Origin: Bacillota bacterium
GTDB lineage: Bacteria > Bacillota > Clostridia > Christensenellales > Aristaeellaceae
Reading direction: 5' to 3'
Assembly (NCBI GenBank): GCA_023415715.1
Contig: JAEZJP010000015.1
Coordinates: 1 to 64,000, forward strand
Length of the DNA stretch: 64,000 nt
Shown: positions 17,360 to 26,525 of the stretch, in pieces
Numbering within the stretch: the first letter of the stretch is position 1
Layout of the letters: each line of letters starts with the position of its first letter
Position numbers and translations under genes: made by a program
The notes under the pieces: model-generated
Databases searched by the model: none
What the model saw: the letters and a program-made list of their open reading frames with translations, nothing else
What the model was told of the DNA's origin: nothing

Positions 17360-19927
17360 ATGAATAAGCGGGTATGGATATTGCGCGCCTTCCTTGGTGC
17401 GATATTGCTCTCCGGGCTTGCTTTGCTTGTTGTTTTTGTTCTCATACCGCTGTTTGGCACCGGTATGGAAGAGGATAAAGATGCTATACGGGTGTATGGC
17501 TATTCGGAAGGTGAAAAGGCATACACCCTGGAAAATGACCGCCTGCTGTTTACTTTGGATCCGGCCACCACACATTTCACCGTTACCCAGAAGGACAACG
17601 GCCATGTTTGGTATTCCAATCCGCCCCTTGCGGACAGCGACCCCATAGCCTTGCCGGCGGACAGGACCAACCTGAAGGCCACCCTGTCCATTGTGTACAG
17701 CACCGTCAACGGCGTTAATACGCTGTTCAACAACTATACCTACAGTATTGAAAAGGGGATTTATGAAATTGAGCCAGGGGATGGATTTATCAAAGTGAAA
17801 TACTCCCTTGGCAAGGTGAACAAAACCTTTGTGATCCCCACGGCCATCACCGAATCCAGAATGAATACGTTCCTTGCCAAAATGGAGAAGAGCGAATCCA
17901 AGCAGACAAAGGAGTATTACCGCAAGTACAATATAGACAAACTGCGGGCCACCGACAATAAGGAGGAACTGCTGAAAAATTACCCCGACCTAGCTTTAGA
18001 ACCTCTGTATATCCTTCGGGACGGCACCGCCGATTATCTCAAGAAGCGGGTGGAAGGATTTCTTAACAAGGCGGGCTATACCTATGAGGATTATACGTAT
18101 GACATGTCCAGAACAAGCGCGTCTTCCACAACCGATAAGCCCGTATTCAACGTGACACTTGTCTATCGCCTGGAGGGCGGCGACCTTGTGGTGGAAGTTC
18201 CCTATGAAGAGATCGGGTACAAGTCAAGCTATCCCATTACAAAGCTTACGCTGCTGCCCAACTTTGGCGCCGGCGGGACTGCGGATGACGGGTACATGCT
18301 GGTTCCGGAAGGCGGCGGGGCCCTGATCCGCTTCAATAACGGCAAGCTGGCGCAGAACACCTATTATTCCAACATATACGGCTGGGACTATGCTGCCATG
18401 CGCAAAACCGTGGTAAGTGAGACACGTTCGGCCTTTCCGGTGTTCGGCATATCCCTGAATGATTCCGCCTTCCTTTGCATCATGGAGGACGGGGCGGGCA
18501 GAGCCGGCGTTGCGGCGGATATATCGGGGCGGTATAACAGCTACAACACCGTCAACGCCACATATACACTCCTTCATTCCGACTCCTTTGACGTAACCAA
18601 CAAATCCAACCAGCCTGTGCTGATGTACGAAAAATCCCTGCCGCAAGGCTTTATTCGCCAGCGCTACCGATTTATCAATACATGCGGCTATACAGCCATG
18701 GCAAAAGCCTACCGGGAATATCTTGTGGAAAAATATCCGTCCCTTGCGCGCATAGAGGATACATCCACCCCTGTTCTCATCGAGATTGTAGGCGCTGTGG
18801 ACAAAATGCTCCAGCGTGTGGGGCTGCCCACCTCCGTGCCGTTTAAGCTGACCACTCATCTGGAGGCAAGGGAAATGCTCACTGCTCTTTCGGAAGCGGG
18901 CATAAAAAACCTTTCTGTAAAATACGCCGGCTTTTTAAGCGGCGGCATCAGGCAAAAAGTATTGACAACGGCCGCTCTGCTGCCCGATCTTGGCAGTGAA
19001 GCGGATTTGAAAAGCCTGACCGCATACTGTGCTGAAAACGGCATGGATCTTTACCTGGACGGTGTGACACAGTTTGCCTATGACAGCGGACCGCTGGACG
19101 GGTTTATGGCCTTCCGCGATGCCGCAAAATTCACTACCCGGGAGGAAGTGGAATTAAGGGAGTATTCCCCCATCTGGTACGGCACCGATCCTTTGGAGAC
19201 ACCCTACTTTCTTATAAAGCCGGCACTGACAGCTGATTATACGCAGACGCTTGCTAAGGCAGCCGTTAAATACGGTGCTCAGGGCGTCAGCTTCCGGGAT
19301 ACGGGATTCCTCCTGTCGTCCGACTTTAACCCAAAAGCACCTGTGACCCGGGATGGGAACATCGCCTTTGCGCAATCGGCCCTGAAAGCCGTCAAGGCTG
19401 CGGGTCAAAAGACTTTGATCAATGCCGGCAATGAATACGCGGTGGCGTATGCCGATCTTGTTTCCAATATGGATCTTTACGGCGCGCCTTACAGCATTCT
19501 GGATGCGTACGTTCCCTTTTACCAGATGGCGCTCCACGGTTATGTGCGCTATACCGGCGAGGCGCTGAATATGGCCGGCGATTTTGAGGGAGAGCTGCTT
19601 AACTCCGCGGAAACAGGTGCGGGGCTAAGCTTCACCTTTATAAAGGCGGAGGCATCCATGCTTTCAGATACCCTCTATACGGAGTACTATGGCGCTTCCT
19701 TCTCCCAATGGTTTGAAAGGGCAAAGGACATCTGCCAAAAGTATGACGCGGAGTTGGGCGGGCTGTTTGATCAGACCATTGCGGGCCATGAACGGCTTGA
19801 TAACCAGGTGACCATTACCACCTATCAGGATGGTACAAAGGTATATGTCAACTACGGCAGACAGCAGGCTGTTGTGGACGGCATTGTTCTTGCGCCGCGC
19901 AGCTATAAGGCGAAAGGGGTAAAGTAA
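17360..19927 (+). CDS. DUF5696-like exported protein with a C-terminal barrel-like region
   Basis: An 855-residue protein with one N-terminal membrane segment (about 10-33) and no other, so it is likely anchored outside. Residues 50-430 look beta-rich. From about 460 onward alternating strand-helix units (KNLSVKYAGFLSGG, GMDLYLDGVTQFAYDSG, YGAQGVSFRDTGFLLSS, AGQKTLINAGNEYAVAYADLV) suggest a TIM-barrel-like fold of the kind found in glycoside hydrolases, and the C-terminus (NQVTITTYQDGTKVYVNYG) resembles a hydrolase C-terminal beta domain. It resembles the DUF5696 family as I recall it. Catalytic function is unproven. It sits between two permease pairs and starts 18 bases after the YIP1 gene with GGAAGGAGAGG upstream. 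Confidence 0.75.
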   Translation: MNKRVWILRAFLGAILLSGLALLVVFVLIPLFGTGMEEDKDAIRVYGYSEGEKAYTLENDRLLFTLDPATTHFTVTQKDNGHVWYSNPPLADSDPIALPADRTNLKATLSIVYSTVNGVNTLFNNYTYSIEKGIYEIEPGDGFIKVKYSLGKVNKTFVIPTAITESRMNTFLAKMEKSESKQTKEYYRKYNIDKLRATDNKEELLKNYPDLALEPLYILRDGTADYLKKRVEGFLNKAGYTYEDYTYDMSRTSASSTTDKPVFNVTLVYRLEGGDLVVEVPYEEIGYKSSYPITKLTLLPNFGAGGTADDGYMLVPEGGGALIRFNNGKLAQNTYYSNIYGWDYAAMRKTVVSETRSAFPVFGISLNDSAFLCIMEDGAGRAGVAADISGRYNSYNTVNATYTLLHSDSFDVTNKSNQPVLMYEKSLPQGFIRQRYRFINTCGYTAMAKAYREYLVEKYPSLARIEDTSTPVLIEIVGAVDKMLQRVGLPTSVPFKLTTHLEAREMLTALSEAGIKNLSVKYAGFLSGGIRQKVLTTAALLPDLGSEADLKSLTAYCAENGMDLYLDGVTQFAYDSGPLDGFMAFRDAAKFTTREEVELREYSPIWYGTDPLETPYFLIKPALTADYTQTLAKAAVKYGAQGVSFRDTGFLLSSDFNPKAPVTRDGNIAFAQSALKAVKAAGQKTLINAGNEYAVAYADLVSNMDLYGAPYSILDAYVPFYQMALHGYVRYTGEALNMAGDFEGELLNSAETGAGLSFTFIKAEASMLSDTLYTEYYGASFSQWFERAKDICQKYDAELGGLFDQTIAGHERLDNQVTITTYQDGTKVYVNYGRQQAVVDGIVLAPRSYKAKGVK

Positions 19928-19928
19928 T

Positions 19929-20831
19929 ATGAGGAGGGGAAGGCAGCTTACCATCAGAGCCCGCAGGTCCATATCTGGATACCTGTTCATATTGCCCTTT
20001 GTCATTGGCTTTGTGTTTTTTATGGCCTGGCCGCTGATAGACTCCTTCTACATGAGCCTTTGCGATGTGAAGCTCAGCGCCGCCGGCAAGGAGCCTGTAT
20101 ATATCGGTCTGTACAATTATATAAAAGCATTGACCATAGACCCTGAATTCAACAGGATGCTGGTGGAAGAGTTGGGCCGCATGGCCAGCCATTCCGTAGC
20201 CACGCTGGTGGTAGCCTTTGTCATCGCCCTTGTATTGAACCAGCGCTTCAAAGGCCGCGCACTGGTCCGTGCTATCTTTTTCCTACCAGTGATCCTTGCC
20301 TCCGGTGTGCTGGTGGGCATCGAAACGAACAATACACTTCTGGCAGGCATACAGAATATGGTGAACCAGTCGGCGGGTACCTTTGACATCTCCACTGAAA
20401 TGCGCGCCATATTAAGGCTTACCGGTATCGGCGGCAGCGCCTTTGATATCGTATTCACTTTATTGGATTCGGTGTACGACATCGTCATCGCCTCGGGTAT
20501 TCAAATCGTAGTGTTCCTTTCAGGCTTGCAAACCATATCGCCTACCCTGTATGAAGCGGCGGATGTGGAAGGCTGCACCAAGTGGGAAAGCTTTTGGGAG
20601 ATTACATTCCCAATTGTTTCCCCGCTGCTTGTGGTGAACATCATTTATACGATCATTGACTTTTTCATGAAATCCGATAACCAGATCATGGAGAAGATCA
20701 CCGAGGAAATGGTGATCAACCTGAACTACGGCTTCAGTTCCGCCATGTCATGGATCTATTTTGCCGTGACCATCGCCTTGGTGGGCATCAGTTCCCTCAT
20801 CATTTCCAGGGGGGTGCAGACGTATGAGTAA
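19929..20831 (+). CDS. CUT1 sugar ABC transporter permease (MalF/UgpA type), pair 2
   Basis: A 300-residue permease with a short basic N-terminus, first segment GYLFILPFVIGFVFFMAWPLI and EAA loop EAADVEGCTKWESFWEITFPIVSP. It begins one base after the DUF5696-like stop. A large extracytoplasmic loop (around 130-170) is longer than in most relatives. It overlaps the next permease by 8 bases. The operon thus encodes two complete permease pairs. Confidence 0.92.
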   Translation: MRRGRQLTIRARRSISGYLFILPFVIGFVFFMAWPLIDSFYMSLCDVKLSAAGKEPVYIGLYNYIKALTIDPEFNRMLVEELGRMASHSVATLVVAFVIALVLNQRFKGRALVRAIFFLPVILASGVLVGIETNNTLLAGIQNMVNQSAGTFDISTEMRAILRLTGIGGSAFDIVFTLLDSVYDIVIASGIQIVVFLSGLQTISPTLYEAADVEGCTKWESFWEITFPIVSPLLVVNIIYTIIDFFMKSDNQIMEKITEEMVINLNYGFSSAMSWIYFAVTIALVGISSLIISRGVQTYE

Positions 20832-21834
20832 TGCAATGCCAGGCAGGCGCGCTCCCGACAGCTTTTTCGTGCGCAACAGAAAATCGGGCGGATATTTGCT
20901 TAAAAAAACGGTGCGGCAGAAAGCATACAGCCTGATACGGGCGCTGCTGCTGTTCGGGCTTTGCTTTATGATCCTGCAGCCCATTCTGGAAAAAATATCC
21001 GTCAGCTTCATGGCAGAAAGCGATTTGTATGATTCCACCATCGTGGTGATCCCACGGCATTTGACGCTGGCTCACTACCAGCTTGCGTCTCAATTGATGC
21101 TGTACGGCAAAGCATTGATCAATACGCTGTGGGTTTGCTTTATGGTTTCGGTATTTCAGATCGCGGCCTGCACGTTAACAGGCTATGGGTTTGCAAGGTT
21201 CGATTTTCCGCTTAAGCGGCTGTGGTTTGCCTGCGTAGTGCTTGTGATCATCATCCCTCCCCAAACCATTTCTTCCTCTCTGTACCTGCACTTCCGCTAT
21301 TTTGATATTTTCGGCTTGATCAGCGCATTGAACGATGGGCAGAAGCTGAACATGAGGGGTTCCATCACGCCGTATCTGATGATGAGCCTCACCTGCATGG
21401 GGCTGAAAAACGGGCTGTACATATATATGATCCGGCAATTTTTCGGAAGCATTCCCAAATCTCTGGAGGAAGCCGCCTATGTGGACGGCTGTGGCACCTT
21501 CAAAACCTTCTGGCGGGTGATTCTGCCCGATGCCATGCCGATTTTGGTATCCTGCTTTCTTTTCTCCTTCGTGTGGCAATGGACCGATGTGTTTTACTCC
21601 AATCTGTTCCTGGGCGGCTCCACCCTTTTGTCCATGCAGATTTCCGGGCTGGGCGAGCGGCTGAGCCAGTATGTATCCCTGACCCTGGGCATTCCAGGCG
21701 GCGCATCGGTGGCATATATGCAGCAGATCATTTCCACCGGCACCCTGATGGTCATCGCTCCACTGATCGTATTGTATATTTTTGCCCAGCGTGGTTTTGT
21801 GCAGAGCATCAGCCTCACGGGCATCAAAATGTAG
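20824..21834 (+). CDS. CUT1 sugar ABC transporter permease (MalG/UgpE type), pair 2
   Basis: A 336-residue permease with an unusually long cytoplasmic N-terminus (about 40 residues) before the first membrane segment. The EAA loop reads EEAAYVDGCGTFKTFWRVILPDAMP. It should form the channel with the 19929 gene. Its start lies within the previous gene, so translation is coupled. The next gene, a binding protein, follows after 130 bases. Confidence 0.92.
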   Translation: MSNAMPGRRAPDSFFVRNRKSGGYLLKKTVRQKAYSLIRALLLFGLCFMILQPILEKISVSFMAESDLYDSTIVVIPRHLTLAHYQLASQLMLYGKALINTLWVCFMVSVFQIAACTLTGYGFARFDFPLKRLWFACVVLVIIIPPQTISSSLYLHFRYFDIFGLISALNDGQKLNMRGSITPYLMMSLTCMGLKNGLYIYMIRQFFGSIPKSLEEAAYVDGCGTFKTFWRVILPDAMPILVSCFLFSFVWQWTDVFYSNLFLGGSTLLSMQISGLGERLSQYVSLTLGIPGGASVAYMQQIISTGTLMVIAPLIVLYIFAQRGFVQSISLTGIKM

Positions 21835-21964
21835 CCCTTACACGGATCATTAACCTTGAGCGATGGATTCACGCTGAATCGAAAGAAAGGAGGGATGGCT
21901 GCCAAACAAGCGTTTCTGTTAACCGGCTGCCCCGCTTGCCCAAATTTGATAAGGAGGAAAAACA

Positions 21965-23332
21965 ATGAAAAGGCTCATCGCGCTGATACTGATCGCCCTG
22001 CTGGTACTGGGCGGAACAAGCCTCACCGCCGTTGCGGAATCACCTTTCGAGGGTGTGGAAGTCATCCTGGACAAGGATGGCAAAACCGTTGATCTTGGCG
22101 GCATGGAAATCATCGTTGGCGACTGGTGGACGGCTGCCGAGCAGCCCGAACCCTCCACAGCACAGGAGGAAGCCACCGCGGAATACCGTGAGTGGATCCA
22201 ATCCACTTACAACTTCACAATCAAGCGTGTGGCCGTTACCGACTGGGGGACCATGCCGGAATTTGTCACCAACTTTGCCACTACCGGCGGCCCGGAAAAC
22301 TACGTGTTCCTGACCAGGCCCGGTTCCCAGGCGGCACCCATGAACAGCGGCCTGTTCTATGACCTTAACACCCTTAGCTGCCTGGATTTTTCCCAGCCCA
22401 AGTGGAATGGCGCTACCAAGGCCCTCATGACCAAAGGCGGCAGCATCTATGGCATGAGGCCCGAGACCGGCGAGCCCCGCACGGGCATTTTCTTCAACAA
22501 GCGCATGCTGGAGGAAGCAGGCGTAGATCCCGAATCCCTCTACGATATGCAGAAGGATGGAACCTGGACCTGGGATGCCTTTGAAGCGCTGTGCAAAAAG
22601 ATCAGCCGTGACACCAACAATGACGGCGTCACCGACGTGTATGCCCTGTGCAGCTTCGGCCCCCACTTCCTGACCGCGACACTGGCCTCCAATGGCGCCT
22701 GCTTTGTGAATGTTGACGAAAGCGGCAAGTACTACAATGCCACCGGCAGCGACGCCTTCCTGGAAGCCGCCAACTGGGGCGTGGAAATCCTTAAGAACTA
22801 CGAGTTTCCGCAGCCTGAAGGCTCAGAGTGGAACTACTTCGAAGCCTCCTTCCAAAATGGCGCAGCCGCTATGCAGGTGCACCAGGATTACTACGCCAGC
22901 ACCCTGAACAGCAACATGGAAGACGACTATGGCTTCGTTATGTTCCCCAAGGGGCCCAGGATGGACACGTATGTCAACGTCTGGGAGGACAACGTATCCG
23001 TCATTCCTGCCTGCTACGATGCCGACAGGGCCTGGAAGATCGCCTTTGCCTACGACCTGTTCACCAACCCCACCCCCGGCTATGGTGATACGGAAGACTG
23101 GAAGAACGGCTTTTACGCCAAGTACCGCGATACCCGCGCGGTGGACGAAACAGTGGCCATGATGCGCGATCCAGCCCATGCCGTCACCTGGTACAATTCT
23201 TTGATCGCCGGCTACGACCTGGGTCCGGACTTCTTCTGGGATGTAGCCGCCAGGGCCGTGACCCCCGCGGAGAAGCTGGAATCCATGAAAGCCCAGTGGC
23301 AGGCATATTTGGATGCCGCCAACGGTAAATAG
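21965..23332 (+). CDS. Extracellular solute-binding protein (family 1, CUT1)
   Basis: A 455-residue oligosaccharide receptor. The signal peptide (about 1-24) ends TAVA before ESPF and contains no lipobox cysteine. The pattern of family 1 receptors is visible: GSIYGMRPETGEPRTGIFFNKRMLEEAG and AAAMQVHQDYYAS. ATG 21965 follows AAGGAGG. It probably serves the permease pair just upstream and may deliver xylo-oligosaccharides made by the GH10 enzyme downstream. A 14-bp hairpin follows its stop. Confidence 0.92.
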   Translation: MKRLIALILIALLVLGGTSLTAVAESPFEGVEVILDKDGKTVDLGGMEIIVGDWWTAAEQPEPSTAQEEATAEYREWIQSTYNFTIKRVAVTDWGTMPEFVTNFATTGGPENYVFLTRPGSQAAPMNSGLFYDLNTLSCLDFSQPKWNGATKALMTKGGSIYGMRPETGEPRTGIFFNKRMLEEAGVDPESLYDMQKDGTWTWDAFEALCKKISRDTNNDGVTDVYALCSFGPHFLTATLASNGACFVNVDESGKYYNATGSDAFLEAANWGVEILKNYEFPQPEGSEWNYFEASFQNGAAAMQVHQDYYASTLNSNMEDDYGFVMFPKGPRMDTYVNVWEDNVSVIPACYDADRAWKIAFAYDLFTNPTPGYGDTEDWKNGFYAKYRDTRAVDETVAMMRDPAHAVTWYNSLIAGYDLGPDFFWDVAARAVTPAEKLESMKAQWQAYLDAANGK

Positions 23333-23362
23333 ACAGCCATTCTGTATTAAATCAAGGCCATG

Positions 23363-23394
23363 GGCGGGATGACGGATTTTTCTGTCATCCCGCC
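23363..23394 (+). terminator. Strong stem-loop between binding protein and xylanase genes
   Basis: GGCGGGATGACGGA pairs with TCTGTCATCCCGCC (one G-U) around a TTTT loop. No T-run follows, so it more likely protects the upstream message from decay than stops transcription. Confidence 0.6.
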
Positions 23395-23421
23395 TAAGCG
23401 GCAGGAAAGGGGAGATTCGCT

Positions 23422-26115
23422 GTGGCCGGCAGATTTCGTTGGCTATTGTGGATAGTGGCAATATTGGTCATGGTGAACGGCCCGTTTGTCATGGCAAAGG
23501 GAGAAGGGAACACCATGAACGCATACCAAACTTATCTCAAAACGGGAGAGGCGCCGAGCCTTTTTAAGAAGTATGAGGGCCTCTTTAAAATCGGCGCGGC
23601 CGTTTCACCCATGTGGCTGAAATCGGATGCCGCGGTCAAGGTCATCACACGCAATTTCAACAGCCTCACCTGTGAAAACGAAATGAAGGCCGACTTTGTC
23701 ATGGACCATGCAAAAACAGTGGCCTCCGGTGACAAGACACGGGTTGCGCTGAATTTTCAAAGGGCGGATATCGTCTTGTCCTTTGCCAGGGAAAACGGCA
23801 TGACTATGCGCGCCCATACGCTGGTTTGGCACAGCCAGGTACCCCGCTGGTTTTTCAGTGCCAACTATGAAAAGGATACAAGCGCCCCGCTTGCTGCTCG
23901 GGATGTTATGGAAAAGCGTATGGAAAATTATATCCATGACGTGATGGATTATGTGAATACCCAATATCCAGGCGTGGTGTACGCGTGGGATGTGGTGAAC
24001 GAGGCCATTGAGCCCGCCGGCAGGCATCCCAATGGCTTGCGCACAGCCAACAATCTCTGGTATCAGACCATTGGCGATGATTATGTTATGCTTGCGTTCA
24101 CCTATGCGCGTAAATATGCCGCGCCTGAACAAAAGCTGTTTTATAATGACTATAACTGTTATCAAAAAAATAAGCTCTACCTGATCCGCAACCTTTTGAA
24201 GTCACTTTCGGACAAAGGGCTGGTGGATGGCCTTGGAATGCAGGGGCATATCGCCATAGATACCTCCCTGACCGATTTTGAGGAGGCCATTACCCTGTAC
24301 GGCTCCCTGCCTATCGAGCTGCAGGTCACCGAACTGGATATCAAAACGGAAGATAACAGCCTGATTGGCCAAATGGCCCTGGCATCAAAATACCGCCGCA
24401 TGTTTTCCATGCTGGCCCGCCTGAAGGAAAAGGCCGGTATCAACATCACAAGTGTTACCTTCTGGGGGATTACCGACAATAGGTCCTGGCTTAACAACAA
24501 AGACCATACCTGCTATCCGCTTTTGTTCAACGCCGACCTCACTTGCAAGGCCGCGTTCTTTGGCGTGCTGCAGGATGACAGCATTCCCCTGCAAAACACC
24601 CAGGAAAGCCTGCAAAAGGCAGTGGAAGCATTAGGTCTTACGGAAACGGAAGCGCCCCTTCCCGGTGTGGGTTCACCCCTGGGCACCGGCGTGGGAAAGG
24701 GATACAAAAGCGCCGGGGAAAACAATCCGGTAATGACCCAGCGCTTTGGGGCCGACCCTTATGCCCTTGTTTACAATGGGCGCGTCTACTTGTATATGAC
24801 GGGGGATGTACTGGAATATAACACCGACGGAACAATCAAAAACAACACTTACAGCAAAATCAATACAATCAATGTAGTGTCTTCAGCCGATCTTGTCAAC
24901 TGGACGGATCACGGCGCCATCCGTGTTGCAGGCAACAGCGGCGCATCATCATGGGCCGCCAATTCCTGGGCGCCCGCGGCAGCATGTAAGGAAATCGAAG
25001 GAAAGATGAAGTTCTATCTCTACTTTGCCAACAGCGCGGGTGGTATCGGCGTTCTCACAAGCGACAGTCCCACAGGCCCCTTTTCAGACCCCATCGGGAA
25101 GCCCCTCATCTCCCGTCAAACGCCCAACTGCGCCGATATTACCTGGCTGTTCGACCCGGCGGTGCTTACGGATGATGACGGCAGGGCATACCTCTACTTT
25201 GGCGGGGGCGTTCCCGAGGGAAAAGCGGCGGCGCCTCAAACCGCCAGAGCAGTTATGCTTGGGGAAGATATGACAAGCATCGTGGGCGAGCCTGTTGTGA
25301 TAGACGCGCCTTATCTGTTTGAGGATTCCGGCATCAATAAAATTGGCGATATGTACTGCTATTCGTATTGCACCAATTTCCAGGTGCCCGGGGAAAAGGA
25401 ATCGGAGCTGGGCCTTGCCAACGGACAGATCCATTACATGACAAGCAAAAACCCGCTGGGGCCTTTTGCATACGCCGGGCTGATCCTGAAAAATCCCGGA
25501 GATTTTTTCGGCTGCTGGGGCAACAACCACCATTGCCTGTTTTTCTTTGAAGGCAAATGGTATATCGCATATCATACGCAGACGCTGGAAACAGCAATGG
25601 GCTTATCAAACGGCTATCGCTGCACATTTATTGATGCTCTGACAGTGAACGATACAGGAGCCATTGTTCCTGTAACAGCTACCAGGAGCGGAGTTACGCA
25701 ATTGAAGCCCCTGAATCCCTTTGAACGGGTGGAAGCGGAAACCTTGGCTGCCTTGTCCGGCGTTGCAACCGGCCTTTCATCTGATGCGGACGGGAAAGCC
25801 GGCACAGGCAACGGCATCGTAACGGCTGTTGATGCTGGCGGCTATATCAGCGTTCGGGGTGTAGATTTCGGCGTTGAAGGCGCAGACAGGCTTGTCATGC
25901 ATGCAAGGAACGAAGGAAGCGTCACCGTTCAGATCCGCCTGGACAACTTGGGCAGCGAAGCGGTATACACTGCTTCATTAGCACCGTCTGCCGCATATTC
26001 TTCGCGGATTTTTTTATTGAGATCCCGCATCCAGGGCATCCATGATGTGTACTTTGTATTCGAAAGCACTGGCGTGGAACTGGATTGGTGGAAACTCTTG
26101 AAAAGCGGTACATGA
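23422..26115 (+). CDS. Secreted bifunctional GH10 endo-xylanase / GH43 arabinoxylan hydrolase with C-terminal CBM6-like domain
   Basis: An 897-residue enzyme. A signal peptide (about 1-25) is followed by a GH10 domain (about 45-390) with acid/base E194 in WDVVNEA and nucleophile E304 in TELDIK. After a linker comes a GH43 domain (about 430-760) with the three expected acids: D445 (GADPYALVY), D578 (LFDPAVLTDDDG) and E634 (YLFEDSG). A C-terminal beta domain starting VEAETLAALSG resembles CBM6. It would cut the xylan backbone outside the cell and remove arabinose or xylose from side chains or ends. GTG 23422 follows GGAAAGGGGAGA. It ends the long operon, and its products likely feed the two importers upstream. 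Confidence 0.93.
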   Translation: MAGRFRWLLWIVAILVMVNGPFVMAKGEGNTMNAYQTYLKTGEAPSLFKKYEGLFKIGAAVSPMWLKSDAAVKVITRNFNSLTCENEMKADFVMDHAKTVASGDKTRVALNFQRADIVLSFARENGMTMRAHTLVWHSQVPRWFFSANYEKDTSAPLAARDVMEKRMENYIHDVMDYVNTQYPGVVYAWDVVNEAIEPAGRHPNGLRTANNLWYQTIGDDYVMLAFTYARKYAAPEQKLFYNDYNCYQKNKLYLIRNLLKSLSDKGLVDGLGMQGHIAIDTSLTDFEEAITLYGSLPIELQVTELDIKTEDNSLIGQMALASKYRRMFSMLARLKEKAGINITSVTFWGITDNRSWLNNKDHTCYPLLFNADLTCKAAFFGVLQDDSIPLQNTQESLQKAVEALGLTETEAPLPGVGSPLGTGVGKGYKSAGENNPVMTQRFGADPYALVYNGRVYLYMTGDVLEYNTDGTIKNNTYSKINTINVVSSADLVNWTDHGAIRVAGNSGASSWAANSWAPAAACKEIEGKMKFYLYFANSAGGIGVLTSDSPTGPFSDPIGKPLISRQTPNCADITWLFDPAVLTDDDGRAYLYFGGGVPEGKAAAPQTARAVMLGEDMTSIVGEPVVIDAPYLFEDSGINKIGDMYCYSYCTNFQVPGEKESELGLANGQIHYMTSKNPLGPFAYAGLILKNPGDFFGCWGNNHHCLFFFEGKWYIAYHTQTLETAMGLSNGYRCTFIDALTVNDTGAIVPVTATRSGVTQLKPLNPFERVEAETLAALSGVATGLSSDADGKAGTGNGIVTAVDAGGYISVRGVDFGVEGADRLVMHARNEGSVTVQIRLDNLGSEAVYTASLAPSAAYSSRIFLLRSRIQGIHDVYFVFESTGVELDWWKLLKSGT

Positions 26116-26250
26116 GTGCAATATGCGGTGATTGGTACGGATAAGGCGCATACGGTGCAGTTTTATCTACCCCCTTTTCACACCCCTTACATAAAGAAAA
26201 TGATTCTGTAATGCGCAGGCCAACGGTGGATAGAAGCATAATTTACAAGA

Positions 26251-26262
26251 CGAAACGTTTTG
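26251..26262. promoter_or_regulatory. LacI-type operator-like site before GH36, upstream copy
   Basis: CGAAACGTTTTG, an AACGTT-centred near-palindrome, ends 17 bases before the -35 box. Confidence 0.5.
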
Positions 26263-26279
26263 TTTTGCTCAAAAATTTA

Positions 26280-26308
26280 TTGACTTTGATATAAAAATAG
26301 TTTAGCAT
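26280..26308 (+). promoter_or_regulatory. Promoter of the GH36 gene
   Basis: TTGACT (26280-26285), 17-base spacer, TAGCAT (26303-26308). It lies between two copies of the LacI-type site, which would allow repression by looping. The leader would be about 210 bases. Confidence 0.5.
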
Positions 26309-26347
26309 TTACATACCTAATTATATTGCCGATTAAGATAACATGCA

Positions 26348-26359
26348 TGAAACGTTACG
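26348..26359. promoter_or_regulatory. LacI-type operator-like site before GH36, downstream copy
   Basis: TGAAACGTTACG, sharing an identical 11-mer with the site at 3233-3243. The TG-to-CG spacing is 3, so it is not a CcpA cre box. Confidence 0.55.
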
Positions 26360-26525
26360 GGTTATTTGCCGGATTGGGACGTGTTGTCAAAAGCACAGGC
26401 AGCAGTACTATTGCGAGCAAGATGGAGTGCGATCAAGATTTGGAGATAACTGTATGCTTTGATCTGACAGTGCTATGAGTAAATTGCTGTCGCCAAGCTA
26501 AAACCGGGGATGGAGAGATTACAAT

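Larger units (their letters stand above)
26116..26525. other. Intergenic control region upstream of the GH36 gene
   Basis: No gene supported. It contains one promoter (26280-26308) and two LacI-type palindromes 97 bases apart that flank it, listed separately. No clear terminator for the xylan operon was found. Confidence 0.65.

Noticed and set aside
26348..26361. CcpA catabolite-repression (cre) site
   Set aside because: Cre sites need four bases between TG and the central CG and a trailing CA; here the spacing is three and the ending differs.
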